Shown piece by piece: positions 1 to 8,690 of a stretch of 38,086 nt of DNA. Under the pieces are notes generated by a model that had not been told where the DNA came from, searched no databases, and worked only from the letters and a program-made list of their open reading frames with translations. Positions within the stretch are counted from its first letter, which is position 1; every line of letters begins with the position of its first letter. A program made the position numbers and the translations under genes. This DNA comes from Desulfobulbaceae bacterium (GTDB taxonomy: Bacteria > Desulfobacterota > Desulfobulbia > Desulfobulbales > Desulfobulbaceae): NCBI GenBank assembly GCA_019163135.1, contig JAFLKR010000106.1, forward strand, positions 1 through 38,086, in the 5' to 3' direction.

Positions 1-868
1 CGAGGATAACGGACTGGGGACCGTCGGCAACATCCGGGTTCAATTCCACCCCTCGGTTGACCGGGCCGGGATGCATGACCAGCGCGTTGGGGCGGGCGAG
101 GGTCAGCACCGAGCGGGAAATACCGAATTGTTGGGAGTATTCGCGCAGAGAAGGGAGGAGCGGATCGTTCTGCCGTTCTTTCTGGATACGCAGGGTCATC
201 ACCACATCCGCATCCCGAACCGCCTGCTCCAGCGAGGTGCAGACGATGGCGCCGAGTTGATCGATGCCCTTGGGGATCAGGGTAGAGGGGCCGTAGACAA
301 AGACTTCCGACCCCATCTTGGTGAACCCGACGATATCGGAGTGCGCCACCCGGCTGTGAGAAATGTCGCCGATGATGGCGATCTTCAGTCCGTTTAAGGT
401 GCCCCGGTGTTCCTTGACCGTTAAAAGATCGAGCAAGCCCTGGGAAGGGTGCTCATGGGCGCCGTCTCCGGCGTTGATCACCGCTGCGTTGACATGGCGG
501 CTCAACAAATGCGGCGCTCCGGAACTGGAATGGCGGATGATGATGATATCCGGATGCATCGCTGAAATGTTCCTGGCGGTGTCGATGAGGGTTTCCCCTT
601 TGGTGGCGCTGCTGGTGGAGGCGGTGATATTGAACGTATCAGCGCTCATCCGTTTAGCGGCGATCTCAAAGGACAACCGGGTCCGGGTCGAGGGCTCGAA
701 AAAGAGGTTGATGATGGTGTGGCCGCGCAGGGTCGGTACTTTCTTGATAGGCCGGGCGGAAATTTCCTTGAATGAATCGGCGGTGCTGAGGATATAGGAG
801 ATATCCTCGCTGGAGAGTTGTTCAATACCCAGGATATGGCGATGCGAAAAATAATAGCCGGTTGCCAT
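1..868 (-). CDS. pyrB: Aspartate carbamoyltransferase catalytic subunit (3' end outside window)
   Basis: Catalyses carbamoyl phosphate + L-aspartate to N-carbamoyl-L-aspartate, the committed step of pyrimidine synthesis, in the cytoplasm. I translated the reverse strand from the ATG at 868; the frame is open to the window edge (289 codons of the usual 300-320), so only the C-terminal end is missing. Visible family motifs are STRTR (residues 60-64, carbamoyl-phosphate loop), the KGET loop with the catalytic lysine near residue 90, [11 protein letters not shown] (140-150), [11 protein letters not shown], and the late [10 protein letters not shown] segment. The start is supported by GGAGG just upstream. 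It lies 14 nt downstream of lepB and is probably co-transcribed with it. No PyrR-like attenuator is visible in front of it, as expected for an internal operon gene. Confidence 0.95.
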   Translation of the reverse strand, partial: MATGYYFSHRHILGIEQLSSEDISYILSTADSFKEISARPIKKVPTLRGHTIINLFFEPSTRTRLSFEIAAKRMSADTFNITASTSSATKGETLIDTARNISAMHPDIIIIRHSSSGAPHLLSRHVNAAVINAGDGAHEHPSQGLLDLLTVKEHRGTLNGLKIAIIGDISHSRVAHSDIVGFTKMGSEVFVYGPSTLIPKGIDQLGAIVCTSLEQAVRDADVVMTLRIQKERQNDPLLPSLREYSQQFGISRSVLTLARPNALVMHPGPVNRGVELNPDVADGPQSVIL

Positions 869-882
869 GGCTCCTCCGGTGG

Positions 883-1533
883 TTAATGAACGAGATCTCC
901 CAGCCGACTCCAGCGGATGGAACGAAGTCGGGCTGGCGAGAACAGGGGTTGCTGCACATCCCACGACCAGTAGATAATCCAGGCTTTGCCCCGAACCGCC
1001 TTGAGATCGACAAAACCCCAAAAACGGCCGTCAAAGGAATTGTCCCGGTTATCCCCCATGACAAAGAGTTTGCCCGCCGGTACCGTTATCGGTCCTAAAT
1101 TGTCGCGTGGCGCGGTGGCGGCTGGAAGGATAAGCGTGTCTTTAAAGACTCCGTGGGGATCTGTGAACGGCTTGTTGTTGATGAAGATTTTTTTATCCCG
1201 GATTTCGACGCTATCGCCGGCCGTGGCGATTACCCTCTTAATGTAATCCAGGTCCGGGTTTTTGGGAAACTGAAACACCACGACATCGTTGGGTTTAGGG
1301 TCAGAAATGGGGATCAGCGTCGAGCCGGTGAAGGGCATCTTGACGCCATAGATGAATTTGCTGACCAGGATATGATCACCGATTTCCAAGGTTGGCAGCA
1401 TCGAACCCGAGGGAATTTTGAAGGCCTGAATGATAAAAGTGCGGATGAATAAGGCGAGCAGGACCGCAATGAAAATTGCCTCTATGTTCTCTCGAAGTAC
1501 CGATTTTGTTGTCTTTTGGGTTGAATCAGTCAC
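883..1533 (-). CDS. lepB: Signal peptidase I
   Basis: Inner-membrane leader peptidase that removes signal peptides from Sec/Tat-exported proteins on the periplasmic side. The 216-residue protein has one N-terminal membrane segment (about residues 19-36) followed directly by the S26 signature PSGSMLPTL, with nucleophile Ser44, the general-base lysine in YIKRV (Lys98) and the box-E motif GDNRDNS (159-165). It is shorter than E. coli LepB, which has two membrane segments, and matches the compact form common in Desulfobacterota and Firmicutes. The start is a GTG at 1533 preceded by an AGGGA-type site. The stop is 14 nt from pyrB, so the two probably form an operon. Several exported proteins in this window would be substrates. 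Confidence 0.95.
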   Translation of the reverse strand: MTDSTQKTTKSVLRENIEAIFIAVLLALFIRTFIIQAFKIPSGSMLPTLEIGDHILVSKFIYGVKMPFTGSTLIPISDPKPNDVVVFQFPKNPDLDYIKRVIATAGDSVEIRDKKIFINNKPFTDPHGVFKDTLILPAATAPRDNLGPITVPAGKLFVMGDNRDNSFDGRFWGFVDLKAVRGKAWIIYWSWDVQQPLFSPARLRSIRWSRLGDLVH

Positions 1534-1934
1534 AAAATTCCCTGTAAGTAGAGGGCAAGGTTAAAAAAATTTTGACAAGGCTACCCGAAAGACCGGTAAA
1601 ATTCAAGCAGGTTTTACCGGCGGCGTTCACCCATAAACCGCTTAGTCCGGCAGTTTTTTCTAATATGAGGACGCTATGTCGAACAAGACCAGCACGTTGC
1701 CGGTTAACCCGGTCATGTATTTGCAAATGGTATCTTTCGGGAAACAATATGGTTGTGGTTTTAATTGACTAACATCTGGTAATCAGACACCTTATTTTAA
1801 ATAATAATATCGTTTAGGTATGTTGGTTATACGATTTCGACAGTCGAAACCCGTGCCTGTCCAGGTAACCGCCAAGCCGGCTTTCAGGCCGGGTAACCGT
1901 GCATCCAATTTTTTTGCACAAAAATGGAGTGACC
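1534..1934. other. Divergent intergenic region lepB / 5'-nucleotidase
   Basis: 401 nt between divergent genes. No convincing ORF or RNA gene is visible. It contains several inverted repeats: CCGGTAAAA/TTTTACCGG (1593-1601 / 1612-1620, 10-nt loop), ATTTGCAAAT (1719-1728), TTTCGAC-A-GTCGAAA (1835-1849) and the palindrome GGTAACC occurring twice (about 1864-1870 and 1892-1898) around a GC-rich segment. The middle (about 1740-1830) is AT-rich, as expected for promoters. I could not fit a well-spaced sigma-70 pair with confidence on either strand. Confidence 0.6.
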
Positions 1935-3821
1935 ATGAACCGTACAACCCAAGTGCTCATTTTTTTCCTGGCCGCCATGAGTTTTGGTTGCGGCCGCCGT
2001 GATTCGGGGCAGCAGTCGGTCGAACCATTTGCAGCGTCCCGCCCGATGGAACTGACCCTGCTGCACATCAACGATCATCATTCGCATCTTGATGCAGAAA
2101 AAACGACCCTGCAGCTTGCCACCGGCCCCGGAAAACGCGAACCCATCGAGGTTGAGCGCGGCGGTTTCCCGCGGGTAACGGCGGCCATCAAGGATCTGGG
2201 AAAAAAGAATGCCCATGTCATCAAAATTCATAGCGGCGACGCCAGCACCGGCGATTTGTACTACACCTTGACTGAAGGCAAGGCTGATGCCGAGTTGATG
2301 AACACGGTCTGCTTTGATACTTTCAATCTCGGCAACCATGAGTTCGACAATACCGATGCCGGGGTGAAAAAATTCTTGGAGTTTCTGCATGCCGGTGACT
2401 GTCAGACGCCCCTGTTAAGCGCCAATGTAAGGTTTGGGCCCAGTTCGCCCATGACCGGCACCGTGGTCCCCGAAACCGTGGTGCCTTCGGTGGTGATTGA
2501 GCGAGACGGCCAGAAGATCGGCGTGATCGGTTTGATTGTGGCCGGCAAGACCAAAAATTCTTCCCGGCCCAATAGCGACACCACCTTTCTGGATGAGGCT
2601 GCGACCGCCCAGGCGGAAATAGATCGGTTCAGAGCCCTGGGCATCAACAAAATCATCCTTTCAACCCATATTGGGTACCAGGCGGACCAGGCCCTGGTGA
2701 AAAAAATCAGCGGCGTTGATGTGGTGGTGGGGGCGGACTCCCATAGCCTGCTCGGCCCGGAGGCGTTGCAGCAATACGGCCTCTCGCCGGAAGGCCCCTA
2801 TCCCACCAGGAGCACGGATAAAGATGGCAAGCCGGTCTGTATCGTCCAGGCCTGGCAATACGGGTATGTGGTGGGCGAGACCAAGGTCAATTTTGACCGG
2901 GAAGGGACGGTGATCCATTGCGGGGGGACGCCATGGGTTGTCATCGGCGACACCTTCAGCCGCCCCGAGGCCCCGGAACTGACCTCCGAAGAGACTGCCG
3001 CCATCCGGGCCGACATTGCCGCTGGCCAGCTGTTGCGGAGCACCGTTCCGGACCAAGAGGCCGTCGCCCTCTTGGCACCCTATAAAAAGGAAAAAGATGC
3101 GCTGGGCGCCAAAGTTGTAGCCACGACCCGCGACAATCTCTGCCTCCGTCGGGTGCCGGGATCACAACGTGACGCCTCGCGGTCGACCCAGGGGGATGTC
3201 TGCAATAAAAATGAAGCGGTCAACCGCCATGGCGGTGATATCCAGCAGGTCATTGCCGAAGCCTTCCTGCAGCAGGGGAAAACCTATTTTCAAGCGGATC
3301 TGTCGATTCAAAACGGCGGCGGGGTACGGATCGACATTCCGGCCGGGAAAATTACCGTGGGGGATATATATAAGGTGCTGCCTTTTAAAAATACCCTGGT
3401 GCAATTGAACGCCACCGGCACTGAAATCAAAGCAGCGCTGGAAGATGCGGTTGAGGGGGTGGTCGGGCCGGCCCTCAATACCGGCTGTTATCCGTATACC
3501 GGAGGCCTGCGCTGGAACCTGGACCTGAATAAGCCCAAAGGGTCGCGTTTGTCAAAGCTGGAACTCAGGGCTGCGGACGGCTCGTATCAACCCTTTGCGC
3601 TCAACCAGACCTATAAGGTGGCCACCATCAGTTTTCTCGCCGACGGCAACGATTCCTATACTGCGTTAAAAAATATCACGGGTGAGCGCCGGGTGGACGT
3701 CGGCCTCGATTATGCGGAGGCCTTTTTGCAATATGTCGAAAACCTGCCGGGGGCGAGCAAAGTGTTGACCAAGTTGCCGGTCAAAGATTACAGCACCCAG
3801 GTGTTTGTCGATACCCCGTGA
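1935..3821 (+). CDS. Secreted bifunctional UshA-type 5'-nucleotidase / metallophosphatase (probable lipoprotein)
   Basis: Two-domain calcineurin-like phosphoesterase expected to hydrolyse extracellular nucleotides, and possibly UDP-sugars, in the periplasm or at the outer membrane. From the ATG at 1935 (GGAG upstream) the product is 628 residues. Residues 1-19 form a hydrophobic signal ending in a loose lipobox, SFGC. Metal-site motifs follow in order: HINDHHS (Asp47, His49), SGDAST (Asp102), GNHEFD (Asn134-His135), STHIGYQ and GADSHS. The C-terminal 5'-nucleotidase domain carries SIQNGGGVR and a late FLADGND substrate segment. Length and architecture match UshA/NutA-family enzymes. An upstream in-frame GTG at 1899 is less likely because it would spoil the signal peptide. 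Substrate cannot be fixed from sequence. Confidence 0.9.
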   Translation: MNRTTQVLIFFLAAMSFGCGRRDSGQQSVEPFAASRPMELTLLHINDHHSHLDAEKTTLQLATGPGKREPIEVERGGFPRVTAAIKDLGKKNAHVIKIHSGDASTGDLYYTLTEGKADAELMNTVCFDTFNLGNHEFDNTDAGVKKFLEFLHAGDCQTPLLSANVRFGPSSPMTGTVVPETVVPSVVIERDGQKIGVIGLIVAGKTKNSSRPNSDTTFLDEAATAQAEIDRFRALGINKIILSTHIGYQADQALVKKISGVDVVVGADSHSLLGPEALQQYGLSPEGPYPTRSTDKDGKPVCIVQAWQYGYVVGETKVNFDREGTVIHCGGTPWVVIGDTFSRPEAPELTSEETAAIRADIAAGQLLRSTVPDQEAVALLAPYKKEKDALGAKVVATTRDNLCLRRVPGSQRDASRSTQGDVCNKNEAVNRHGGDIQQVIAEAFLQQGKTYFQADLSIQNGGGVRIDIPAGKITVGDIYKVLPFKNTLVQLNATGTEIKAALEDAVEGVVGPALNTGCYPYTGGLRWNLDLNKPKGSRLSKLELRAADGSYQPFALNQTYKVATISFLADGNDSYTALKNITGERRVDVGLDYAEAFLQYVENLPGASKVLTKLPVKDYSTQVFVDTP

Positions 3822-4178
3822 TCCCTGTGCCACTGGGCGCGCCTCCTTGCCCGCCAGCCGCGGAGAGGGGCGCCAGTTTGGGGGGAACGAGTATCTTAAC
3901 ATACTGTTTTCTTTGATTTTATTGGTTGATCGCGGTCGGTTTTTGGGAGACGGCAAACCCCTGATTTGCAGGGCAGCAAGAGGCGTTCAGCCAGGAAAGG
4001 GTTGTTGGGGGCGTCGTGCGGTTCAGTGTTTTGTGGCCACGCTGTAGGAGAAGAACGCGCTGGGCGAGTTGCCAAAATCGTTTAATCATCCGGCCTCTCA
4101 ATGACGTGATCCCGCCAAGATGCGGGAACGATTCGGGATAAAACCCAATATTCGAGGTGAATGTGATGGTTTTGGCCA

Positions 4179-4207
4179 TTGACAGTGCTTTCCTTCTCAT
4201 TTATAGT
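4179..4207 (+). promoter_or_regulatory. Sigma-70 promoter of the MFS transporter gene
   Basis: TTGACA at 4179-4184, a 17-nt spacer and TATAGT at 4202-4207: a perfect -35 box and 5/6 of the -10 box at ideal spacing. The predicted start near 4214 gives a leader of about 138 nt before the ATG at 4352. Confidence 0.75.
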
Positions 4208-4276
4208 CACCGCTACATTGGGATTGGTAGAATTATAGATAGACAACATCAAGGATATTCAGCACAAAAGGAGGAG

Positions 4277-4321
4277 GTGAATTTATCTAGAGTTGCGAAG
4301 TACTATGCTGCATGCAGTTAA
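4277..4321 (+). other. Possible 14-codon leader ORF with an internal perfect SD sequence
   Basis: In the MFS leader a near-perfect anti-16S match (AAGGAGGAGGTGA, about 4268-4280) lies 70 nt upstream of the transporter ATG. A GTG inside it opens a 14-codon frame ending TAA at 4319-4321. The SD-to-start spacing is too short for efficient initiation there, so this may equally be a standby ribosome site or a chance frame. Confidence 0.25.
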
Positions 4322-4351
4322 ACAAAACTAAAAAAAAGGGGGAGTGCATAA

Positions 4352-5713
4352 ATGTCTCAAACACAAACAACGTTTCCAAGATGGATACCATTACTTGGGG
4401 GTCTTTTAGGCAGCACCACTTGCGGTTTACTGTTGTACGCTTTTAGTGTTTTCATCAAACCTCTCATGAAGCAATTTGGCTGGACTGTTCCCGAGGTTGC
4501 TATGGCATATGCGCTCATCTGTCTGATTTTCGGACTGGTGACCTTCCCTGCCGGGCGTCTCAGCGATAAGGTTGGTCCGAGAAACGTCGTTCTCATCGGC
4601 GGACTCGTCATGGCCTTCGGGTTCTTCATGGTTTCCACCATCACCCCACCTGATGCTGCTATCGTTGCCGCTGGTGGCGAGGCTCTCAAGGCCGCCAACA
4701 GAACACCTCTTTATCTCCTTTATCTCTATTATGGTGTCATCTGCGGTTTAGGCGGTGGTTGCGTGTATCTGCCACCGATAGCCACTGCACCCAAATGGTG
4801 GCCGGATCGTCGGGCCCTGGCTACCGGTTTCACCGTTGTTGGTCTGGGACTTGGTTCTTTCATCATGGCTCCGATGGCAACCGGAATGATCAATCATTTC
4901 GGCAGTGCACTTCCTGTTTTTAAATATGTCGGTATCGCCATGGGCATCATGGTTGTCTGTGCTGCTATGTGCTTGAAGGTACCGCCGGTCGGCTACAAAC
5001 CGGCAGGTTGGAATCCGCCTGCTGCTGCCACTGGACCAGGCGCTCCCAAGGCCTATCGCGACTTCACTTATGAAGAGACCAAGAAATCTCCTCAATTCTG
5101 GCTGCTGTGGTGTGCCTATTTCTGTGGCTCCTTTGCTGGACTTATGGTTATCGGCTTGATTGCAAGCCATGGTATTGATGCCATGACTCTTGCCTACAAG
5201 GCAAAAATGGGCCTCGATGCAGCTACGAAAATCCCTGTTGACGAAGCCAAGAAAATTGCTATGGCGGCATCGGGTGCACCCGCTATGCTGGCTATTTTTA
5301 ATGCCGCGGTTCGTATTTTGATCGGTCCTCTGGCTGACAAGATCGGCACCAAGAAAATCTTCATTACCCTGTTCATTCTTCAGGCAGGCGCCATGTTGAT
5401 GCTCTTCCCGGCTGGCAACACCGCAGCTCTGCTGGCGGCTTGCGCCGGTCTGATCGGTTGGAACTACGGGGCGATGTTTACCCTGTTCCCGGCTACTCTG
5501 CTCAGCTACTACGGCCCGACCGCACAAGGTTCGAACTATGGTCTGCTGTTCACCGCCTGGGGTGTTGCCGGTTTCTGTGGCCCCTTCCTCGGTGGTAAGA
5601 TCCAGGCTATGACCGGATCCTTCTTCATTCCGTTTGTGATTTCCGCAGTCGTCTTGGCCATTGCGGTTATCATTCTCTTCACGCTGAAGGCACCGGAGAA
5701 AATCCACGCTTAA
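4352..5713 (+). CDS. OFA-family MFS transporter (oxalate/formate antiporter-like)
   Basis: Inner-membrane carrier of the major facilitator superfamily, 453 residues with about 12 hydrophobic helices and a central cytoplasmic loop near residues 225-250. The N-terminal [14 protein letters not shown] segment, the loop-2 motif [10 protein letters not shown] (RLsDrxGpR type) and the repeat-like [10 protein letters not shown] in the second half are typical of the oxalate:formate antiporter family, which moves small organic anions such as oxalate, formate, lactate or pyruvate. The substrate is not determinable here. GGGGGAG about 8 nt upstream supports the start. It is a monocistronic unit: own promoter (4179-4207) and own terminator (5748-5781). 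I do not see the small accessory subunit found next to some OFA carriers. Codon use is more AT-tolerant at the 5' end, as in highly expressed genes. Confidence 0.88.
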   Translation: MSQTQTTFPRWIPLLGGLLGSTTCGLLLYAFSVFIKPLMKQFGWTVPEVAMAYALICLIFGLVTFPAGRLSDKVGPRNVVLIGGLVMAFGFFMVSTITPPDAAIVAAGGEALKAANRTPLYLLYLYYGVICGLGGGCVYLPPIATAPKWWPDRRALATGFTVVGLGLGSFIMAPMATGMINHFGSALPVFKYVGIAMGIMVVCAAMCLKVPPVGYKPAGWNPPAAATGPGAPKAYRDFTYEETKKSPQFWLLWCAYFCGSFAGLMVIGLIASHGIDAMTLAYKAKMGLDAATKIPVDEAKKIAMAASGAPAMLAIFNAAVRILIGPLADKIGTKKIFITLFILQAGAMLMLFPAGNTAALLAACAGLIGWNYGAMFTLFPATLLSYYGPTAQGSNYGLLFTAWGVAGFCGPFLGGKIQAMTGSFFIPFVISAVVLAIAVIILFTLKAPEKIHA

Positions 5714-5747
5714 CGCCTGAACATCGGCAGCAAGCACACGATGTCTC

Positions 5748-5781
5748 AAGGGGCGTTCCGGGAAACCGGGACGCCCCTTTT
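5748..5781 (+). terminator. Rho-independent terminator with GAAA tetraloop
   Basis: AAGGGGCGTTCCGG (5748-5761), loop GAAA (5762-5765) and CCGGGACGCCCCTT (5766-5779): a 14-bp stem with one G-T wobble followed by T residues. The A-run on the 5' side means it can also serve the convergent PP2C gene from the other strand. Confidence 0.9.
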
Positions 5782-5886
5782 GTGTGCAGTGCCTCCGGTC
5801 ACCCTCTGGCCAGGCTGGCTCATCGGCACGGCGGCTGACGCCATGCCTCCCGCCGGCAGTCTTTCCCCTTCCCACCCAATATGCCC

Positions 5887-6636
5887 CTACCCCTTGATAG
5901 CCACCAGAATCACCGTGATATTGTCGCGGCCACCCGCTTGATTGGCGGCTTGGACCAGGTCTTCGACCGTTTCATCCACGTAACCGGGTCGGTCCCCGAT
6001 GATCTCCGCAATCCTGGCATCCGACAGCATACTAGTCAGGCCGTCGGTACAAAGCAGCAGCATATCCCCCGCAACCACCGGCCGATACAAGATCGTAGGG
6101 GTGACCGTCGGCTCGGCACCGATTGCCCGTGTGATGATATGGCGTTGCAGCGAATGTTCGGCTTGGCTGACCGTCAGCGCCCCTTTTTGGATCAACTCAT
6201 TGACCAGGGAGTGATCGCCGGTCTCCCTGCTGAGCACGGTGTTGCGCCAATGGTAGACCCGACTGTCGCCCACATGGGCAATCCCGACCGTCGTGCCGCA
6301 GAGTTGCACCATTGCCAAGGTAGTGGCCATGTTCCTGGCCAAGGCGATTTTATGCTGATGGGTGCGGAGATTGACTGTGGCGATTATTTCCTGAAGTGGC
6401 GGGATGCCCATCCTCGATCGTCTGATATACAGGTCCTGCAGATGAGAGAGAGCCGTCTTGCTGGCAATGTCGCCCGCATCCAGACCACCCAGACCGTCGG
6501 CCACAGCAAAGACGCCGACCTCGCCCAGCATAAGCAGGTCATCTTCATTGCACCGACGCACACGTCCGGTATTGGTCATGCCGGCATAGATAATCTGGCA
6601 GCCCAAGAGCCGACAGCTTCCTTGCATGAGGCCCAT
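5887..6636 (-). CDS. PP2C-family Ser/Thr protein phosphatase (Stp1/PrpC-like)
   Basis: Metal-dependent phosphatase expected to reverse phosphorylation by the kinase encoded two genes upstream. Soluble, 249 residues, cytoplasmic. PPM motifs in order: NEDD (30-33), VADGLGG (45-51, metal Asp47), MATTL (103-107), HVGDSR (121-126), ITRAIG (168-173), TDGLT (197-201, Asp198) and GGRDNITV (235-242, Asp238). All metal-binding acids are present, so it should be active. AAGGAGG 9 nt before the ATG fixes the start. It is the last gene of the ten-gene minus-strand cluster, 50 nt after the lipoprotein gene, and ends against the MFS terminator. Kinase and phosphatase in one cluster with three FHA readers imply a reversible phospho-threonine switch. 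Confidence 0.93.
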   Translation of the reverse strand: MGLMQGSCRLLGCQIIYAGMTNTGRVRRCNEDDLLMLGEVGVFAVADGLGGLDAGDIASKTALSHLQDLYIRRSRMGIPPLQEIIATVNLRTHQHKIALARNMATTLAMVQLCGTTVGIAHVGDSRVYHWRNTVLSRETGDHSLVNELIQKGALTVSQAEHSLQRHIITRAIGAEPTVTPTILYRPVVAGDMLLLCTDGLTSMLSDARIAEIIGDRPGYVDETVEDLVQAANQAGGRDNITVILVAIKG

Positions 6637-6686
6637 CTGTCAGTCCCTCCTTTTGGATAAACCGTCAACCATAGAACGCAAACTCT

Positions 6687-7244
6687 TCACTGTACGGTAA
6701 ACGAACGTCGCGAACTGCGGGTTTTTCCTTGAGCGCTAATCTGCTGGGCCACGGTGTATTTACCGGGTTTAGCTGAGCCCGGAATGGCAAAAGTAAGGGT
6801 GTTTTCCCAGGTGCCGTTTTCTTTGACGACGGTTTCATCCTTGAGGACCGTCAACTCTTGGCCGCTGCTGGTAAGTGAGGTTTTTTCCCTGACCTTTAAA
6901 CCCTTTTCAGGTGCGCCCGAAACGACATACTGCAAGGTCAGTTTCACCTGATCGCCGATTGTAACTTTGGTCGGTGCGACCGTGGCATTATTGATGGTAA
7001 GGGTCAACCCGCCAGAGTTGACAGCTGCCGATTGTTTTCGAGTGGGTTTCGCACCGGTTAATTTTCGGGTGGTTTGTTTGATGGACCTGCCCAATTCATC
7101 GAAAAAAGCCCCCACCTTGCTTCGTGGCTCCTCCTGCGTCGCCACATAACCGGCGCCGGCCCCGGCGGTGAAGATCAAAGGGGCGCAACCGGCCAGCAGG
7201 AGCATGAGGGGCATTACCAAGGCAAAGAAAAGTTTTATCGGCAT
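6687..7244 (-). CDS. Small lipoprotein with C-terminal beta-sandwich-like domain
   Basis: No family recognised with certainty. The 185-residue protein starts with a signal peptide ending in the lipobox LLAGC (Cys at about residue 20), so it should be anchored to a membrane by lipidation. A short glycine/alanine stretch and a basic segment (about 50-70) precede a C-terminal region (about 78-185) made of alternating strands, as in immunoglobulin-like or BsuPI-like folds. The segments TLTINNATV, TIGDQVKLTLQY, WENTLTFAIP and GKYTVAQQIS resemble periplasmic ligand or adhesion domains. It begins 18 nt after the kinase stop; the SD is weak, so coupling to kinase translation is likely. A periplasmic partner for the kinase or the exporter is possible but unproven. 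Confidence 0.75.
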   Translation of the reverse strand: MPIKLFFALVMPLMLLLAGCAPLIFTAGAGAGYVATQEEPRSKVGAFFDELGRSIKQTTRKLTGAKPTRKQSAAVNSGGLTLTINNATVAPTKVTIGDQVKLTLQYVVSGAPEKGLKVREKTSLTSSGQELTVLKDETVVKENGTWENTLTFAIPGSAKPGKYTVAQQISAQGKTRSSRRSFTVQ

Positions 7245-7262
7245 CGAATCAGGCAGGCCTTG

Positions 7263-8690
7263 TCAGCGAATTTTACGGGAGTGGGTTTCTATGACCTGCC
7301 ATTCCTGTGGCTCGGATGCGCCCGTTTCGGACCCGGTTGTCTTGGAGTCGGCCTTGTTTTCCTGCCGGAGGGTTTCGACGGTTTGCAAGGCAGAGGGCTT
7401 TTTTTCTGGTTCCCTGCCAACCGGAGATAGGTCTGACATGGGAGCTGCCTTGGCCGGAACTGTGGCCGTTGGGGCATATTCGGAGGGCGACTGGGGAGTG
7501 CCAAGCACTTTCAGCCAATGGGCTCGCAGGAGGTAACCGGCAAACACCAACACCATCACCATCACCAGTACCGCCAAAATATACAGCCATTTCCGTTTGG
7601 ATGGTGGAAGAGATCGGTCCCGGCCAACGGCCGGATTAAGCATGGTGGATTCAAAACTGGCGCTCGCCGCAGCTTCCTCATGCGTGGTCGCCAGCAGGGT
7701 CGCCTGGATAACGGTGGAAGGGCTGGGTAAAGAGGTCAGGCCTGCTTCAAGGGTTTTGAGATCATCGAGGAAGGCTTGGGCATCCTGATAGCGATCCCCT
7801 GGTTTTTTGGCCAGGGCTCTGTGCAGCACCGTGTGGATTCCGGCCGGAAGAGCGGGAGACAGCTTCTGCAGGGCAGGCGGCTGCATGAGGTGTCCGGTGA
7901 AAACCTCGGTCATCGACCCCTTAAAAGGCGGCTCGCCGGTCAGGAGTTCATAAAGGATGATGCCGACCGCATAAAGATCGGTGGCCGGGCAGATGGCGCC
8001 GAAGGTCTGGGGATCGATCCGTTCCGGCGCCATATATATCGGGGTGCCGGGTCCTTGGGTACCCAGTGAGGTCAAACGATGCATGGCCTCCGACTCCGTG
8101 TCAATCAGGGCAATGCCGAAATCGGTGAGTTTGACCAGGTATCGGCCGTCTGCCCTTGGTTGGAGGAGAATATTCGCTGTTTTAATATCGCGATGTACCA
8201 TATCTCGTCCATGGATACAGGACAGCGCTCCCAGGATCTGGCTGATGATGTCCAGGGTCAGCTGCAGCGGATAGCCGGGTGATCGGTAGGTGGCGGCCAG
8301 CCCTCCGGCCAGGGTCTCGCCGACAAAATATTCCATCACCAGATAGAGACGCCCGTTTTCCTCCACCGTGTCGTGGAGGGTGACGATATTGGGATGGACT
8401 CCGATAGCGGCATGCAGCCGGCATTCCAGTTCAATTCGGGCCCGAACCTCTGCATTGCTGCTTAATGCAGGGCGAATCGTTTTGACTGCCACCTGCCGGG
8501 CCAGGCGCTGATCTTCCGCGAGGTAGACGTTGCCCATGCCCCCTTCTCCCAGGGGTTGAATGAGGCGATAACGTCCGGCGATAAGGTCGTTGCAGCCGGT
8601 GAAAATACTGGGTGCCGGACGAAGAATGGTGGTGGTGTCGATGAGTGTTTTCAGTCCGTTCAACGGGTGTCCCGACGTTTCAGGAACCAT
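7263..8690 (-). CDS. Transmembrane Hanks-type Ser/Thr protein kinase
   Basis: Bacterial eukaryotic-like kinase of 475 residues. The kinase domain spans about 40-315: glycine loop GEGGMGNV (49-56), VAVK (Lys70), HRDIKTANIL (catalytic Asp168), DFG (190-192), GTPIYMAPE (216-223) and the RY motif near 300. All catalytic residues are present. A Ser/Thr/Ala-rich juxtamembrane stretch (320-360) leads to one membrane helix (about 368-389) and a 90-residue Pro/Lys-rich tail expected in the periplasm; there are no PASTA repeats. The ATG at 8690 overlaps the end of the FHA-ABC gene by 31 nt, suggesting coupled translation. Likely phosphorylation targets are proteins read by the FHA domains of its neighbours; this is inference from clustering. 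Confidence 0.92.
   Translation of the reverse strand: MVPETSGHPLNGLKTLIDTTTILRPAPSIFTGCNDLIAGRYRLIQPLGEGGMGNVYLAEDQRLARQVAVKTIRPALSSNAEVRARIELECRLHAAIGVHPNIVTLHDTVEENGRLYLVMEYFVGETLAGGLAATYRSPGYPLQLTLDIISQILGALSCIHGRDMVHRDIKTANILLQPRADGRYLVKLTDFGIALIDTESEAMHRLTSLGTQGPGTPIYMAPERIDPQTFGAICPATDLYAVGIILYELLTGEPPFKGSMTEVFTGHLMQPPALQKLSPALPAGIHTVLHRALAKKPGDRYQDAQAFLDDLKTLEAGLTSLPSPSTVIQATLLATTHEEAAASASFESTMLNPAVGRDRSLPPSKRKWLYILAVLVMVMVLVFAGYLLRAHWLKVLGTPQSPSEYAPTATVPAKAAPMSDLSPVGREPEKKPSALQTVETLRQENKADSKTTGSETGASEPQEWQVIETHSRKIR

Larger units (their letters stand above)
3822..4351. other. Intergenic region upstream of the MFS transporter
   Basis: 530 nt. Just after the nucleotidase stop an imperfect GC-rich hairpin spans about 3832-3878 (ACTGGGCGC paired with GGCGCCAGT, one bulge) and may terminate the upstream transcript, although no clean T-run follows. 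The only long frame (3919-4200, minus) has no family signature and no good context, so I do not call it. The 3' half carries the sigma-70 promoter and leader of the MFS gene, listed separately. Confidence 0.55.

Noticed and set aside
1835-1849. LexA/SOS operator upstream of the 5'-nucleotidase
   Set aside because: TTTCGACAGTCGAAA is symmetrical but fits neither CTGT-N8-ACAG nor GTTC-N7-GTTC, and the gene is not a repair gene.
3919-4200. 93-codon minus-strand frame in the MFS upstream region
   Set aside because: No recognisable motif; overlaps the sigma-70 promoter of the MFS gene on the other strand.
4748-5875. 375-codon minus-strand frame
   Set aside because: Antisense to the MFS gene, hydrophilic and compositionally odd, and it runs across the terminator.
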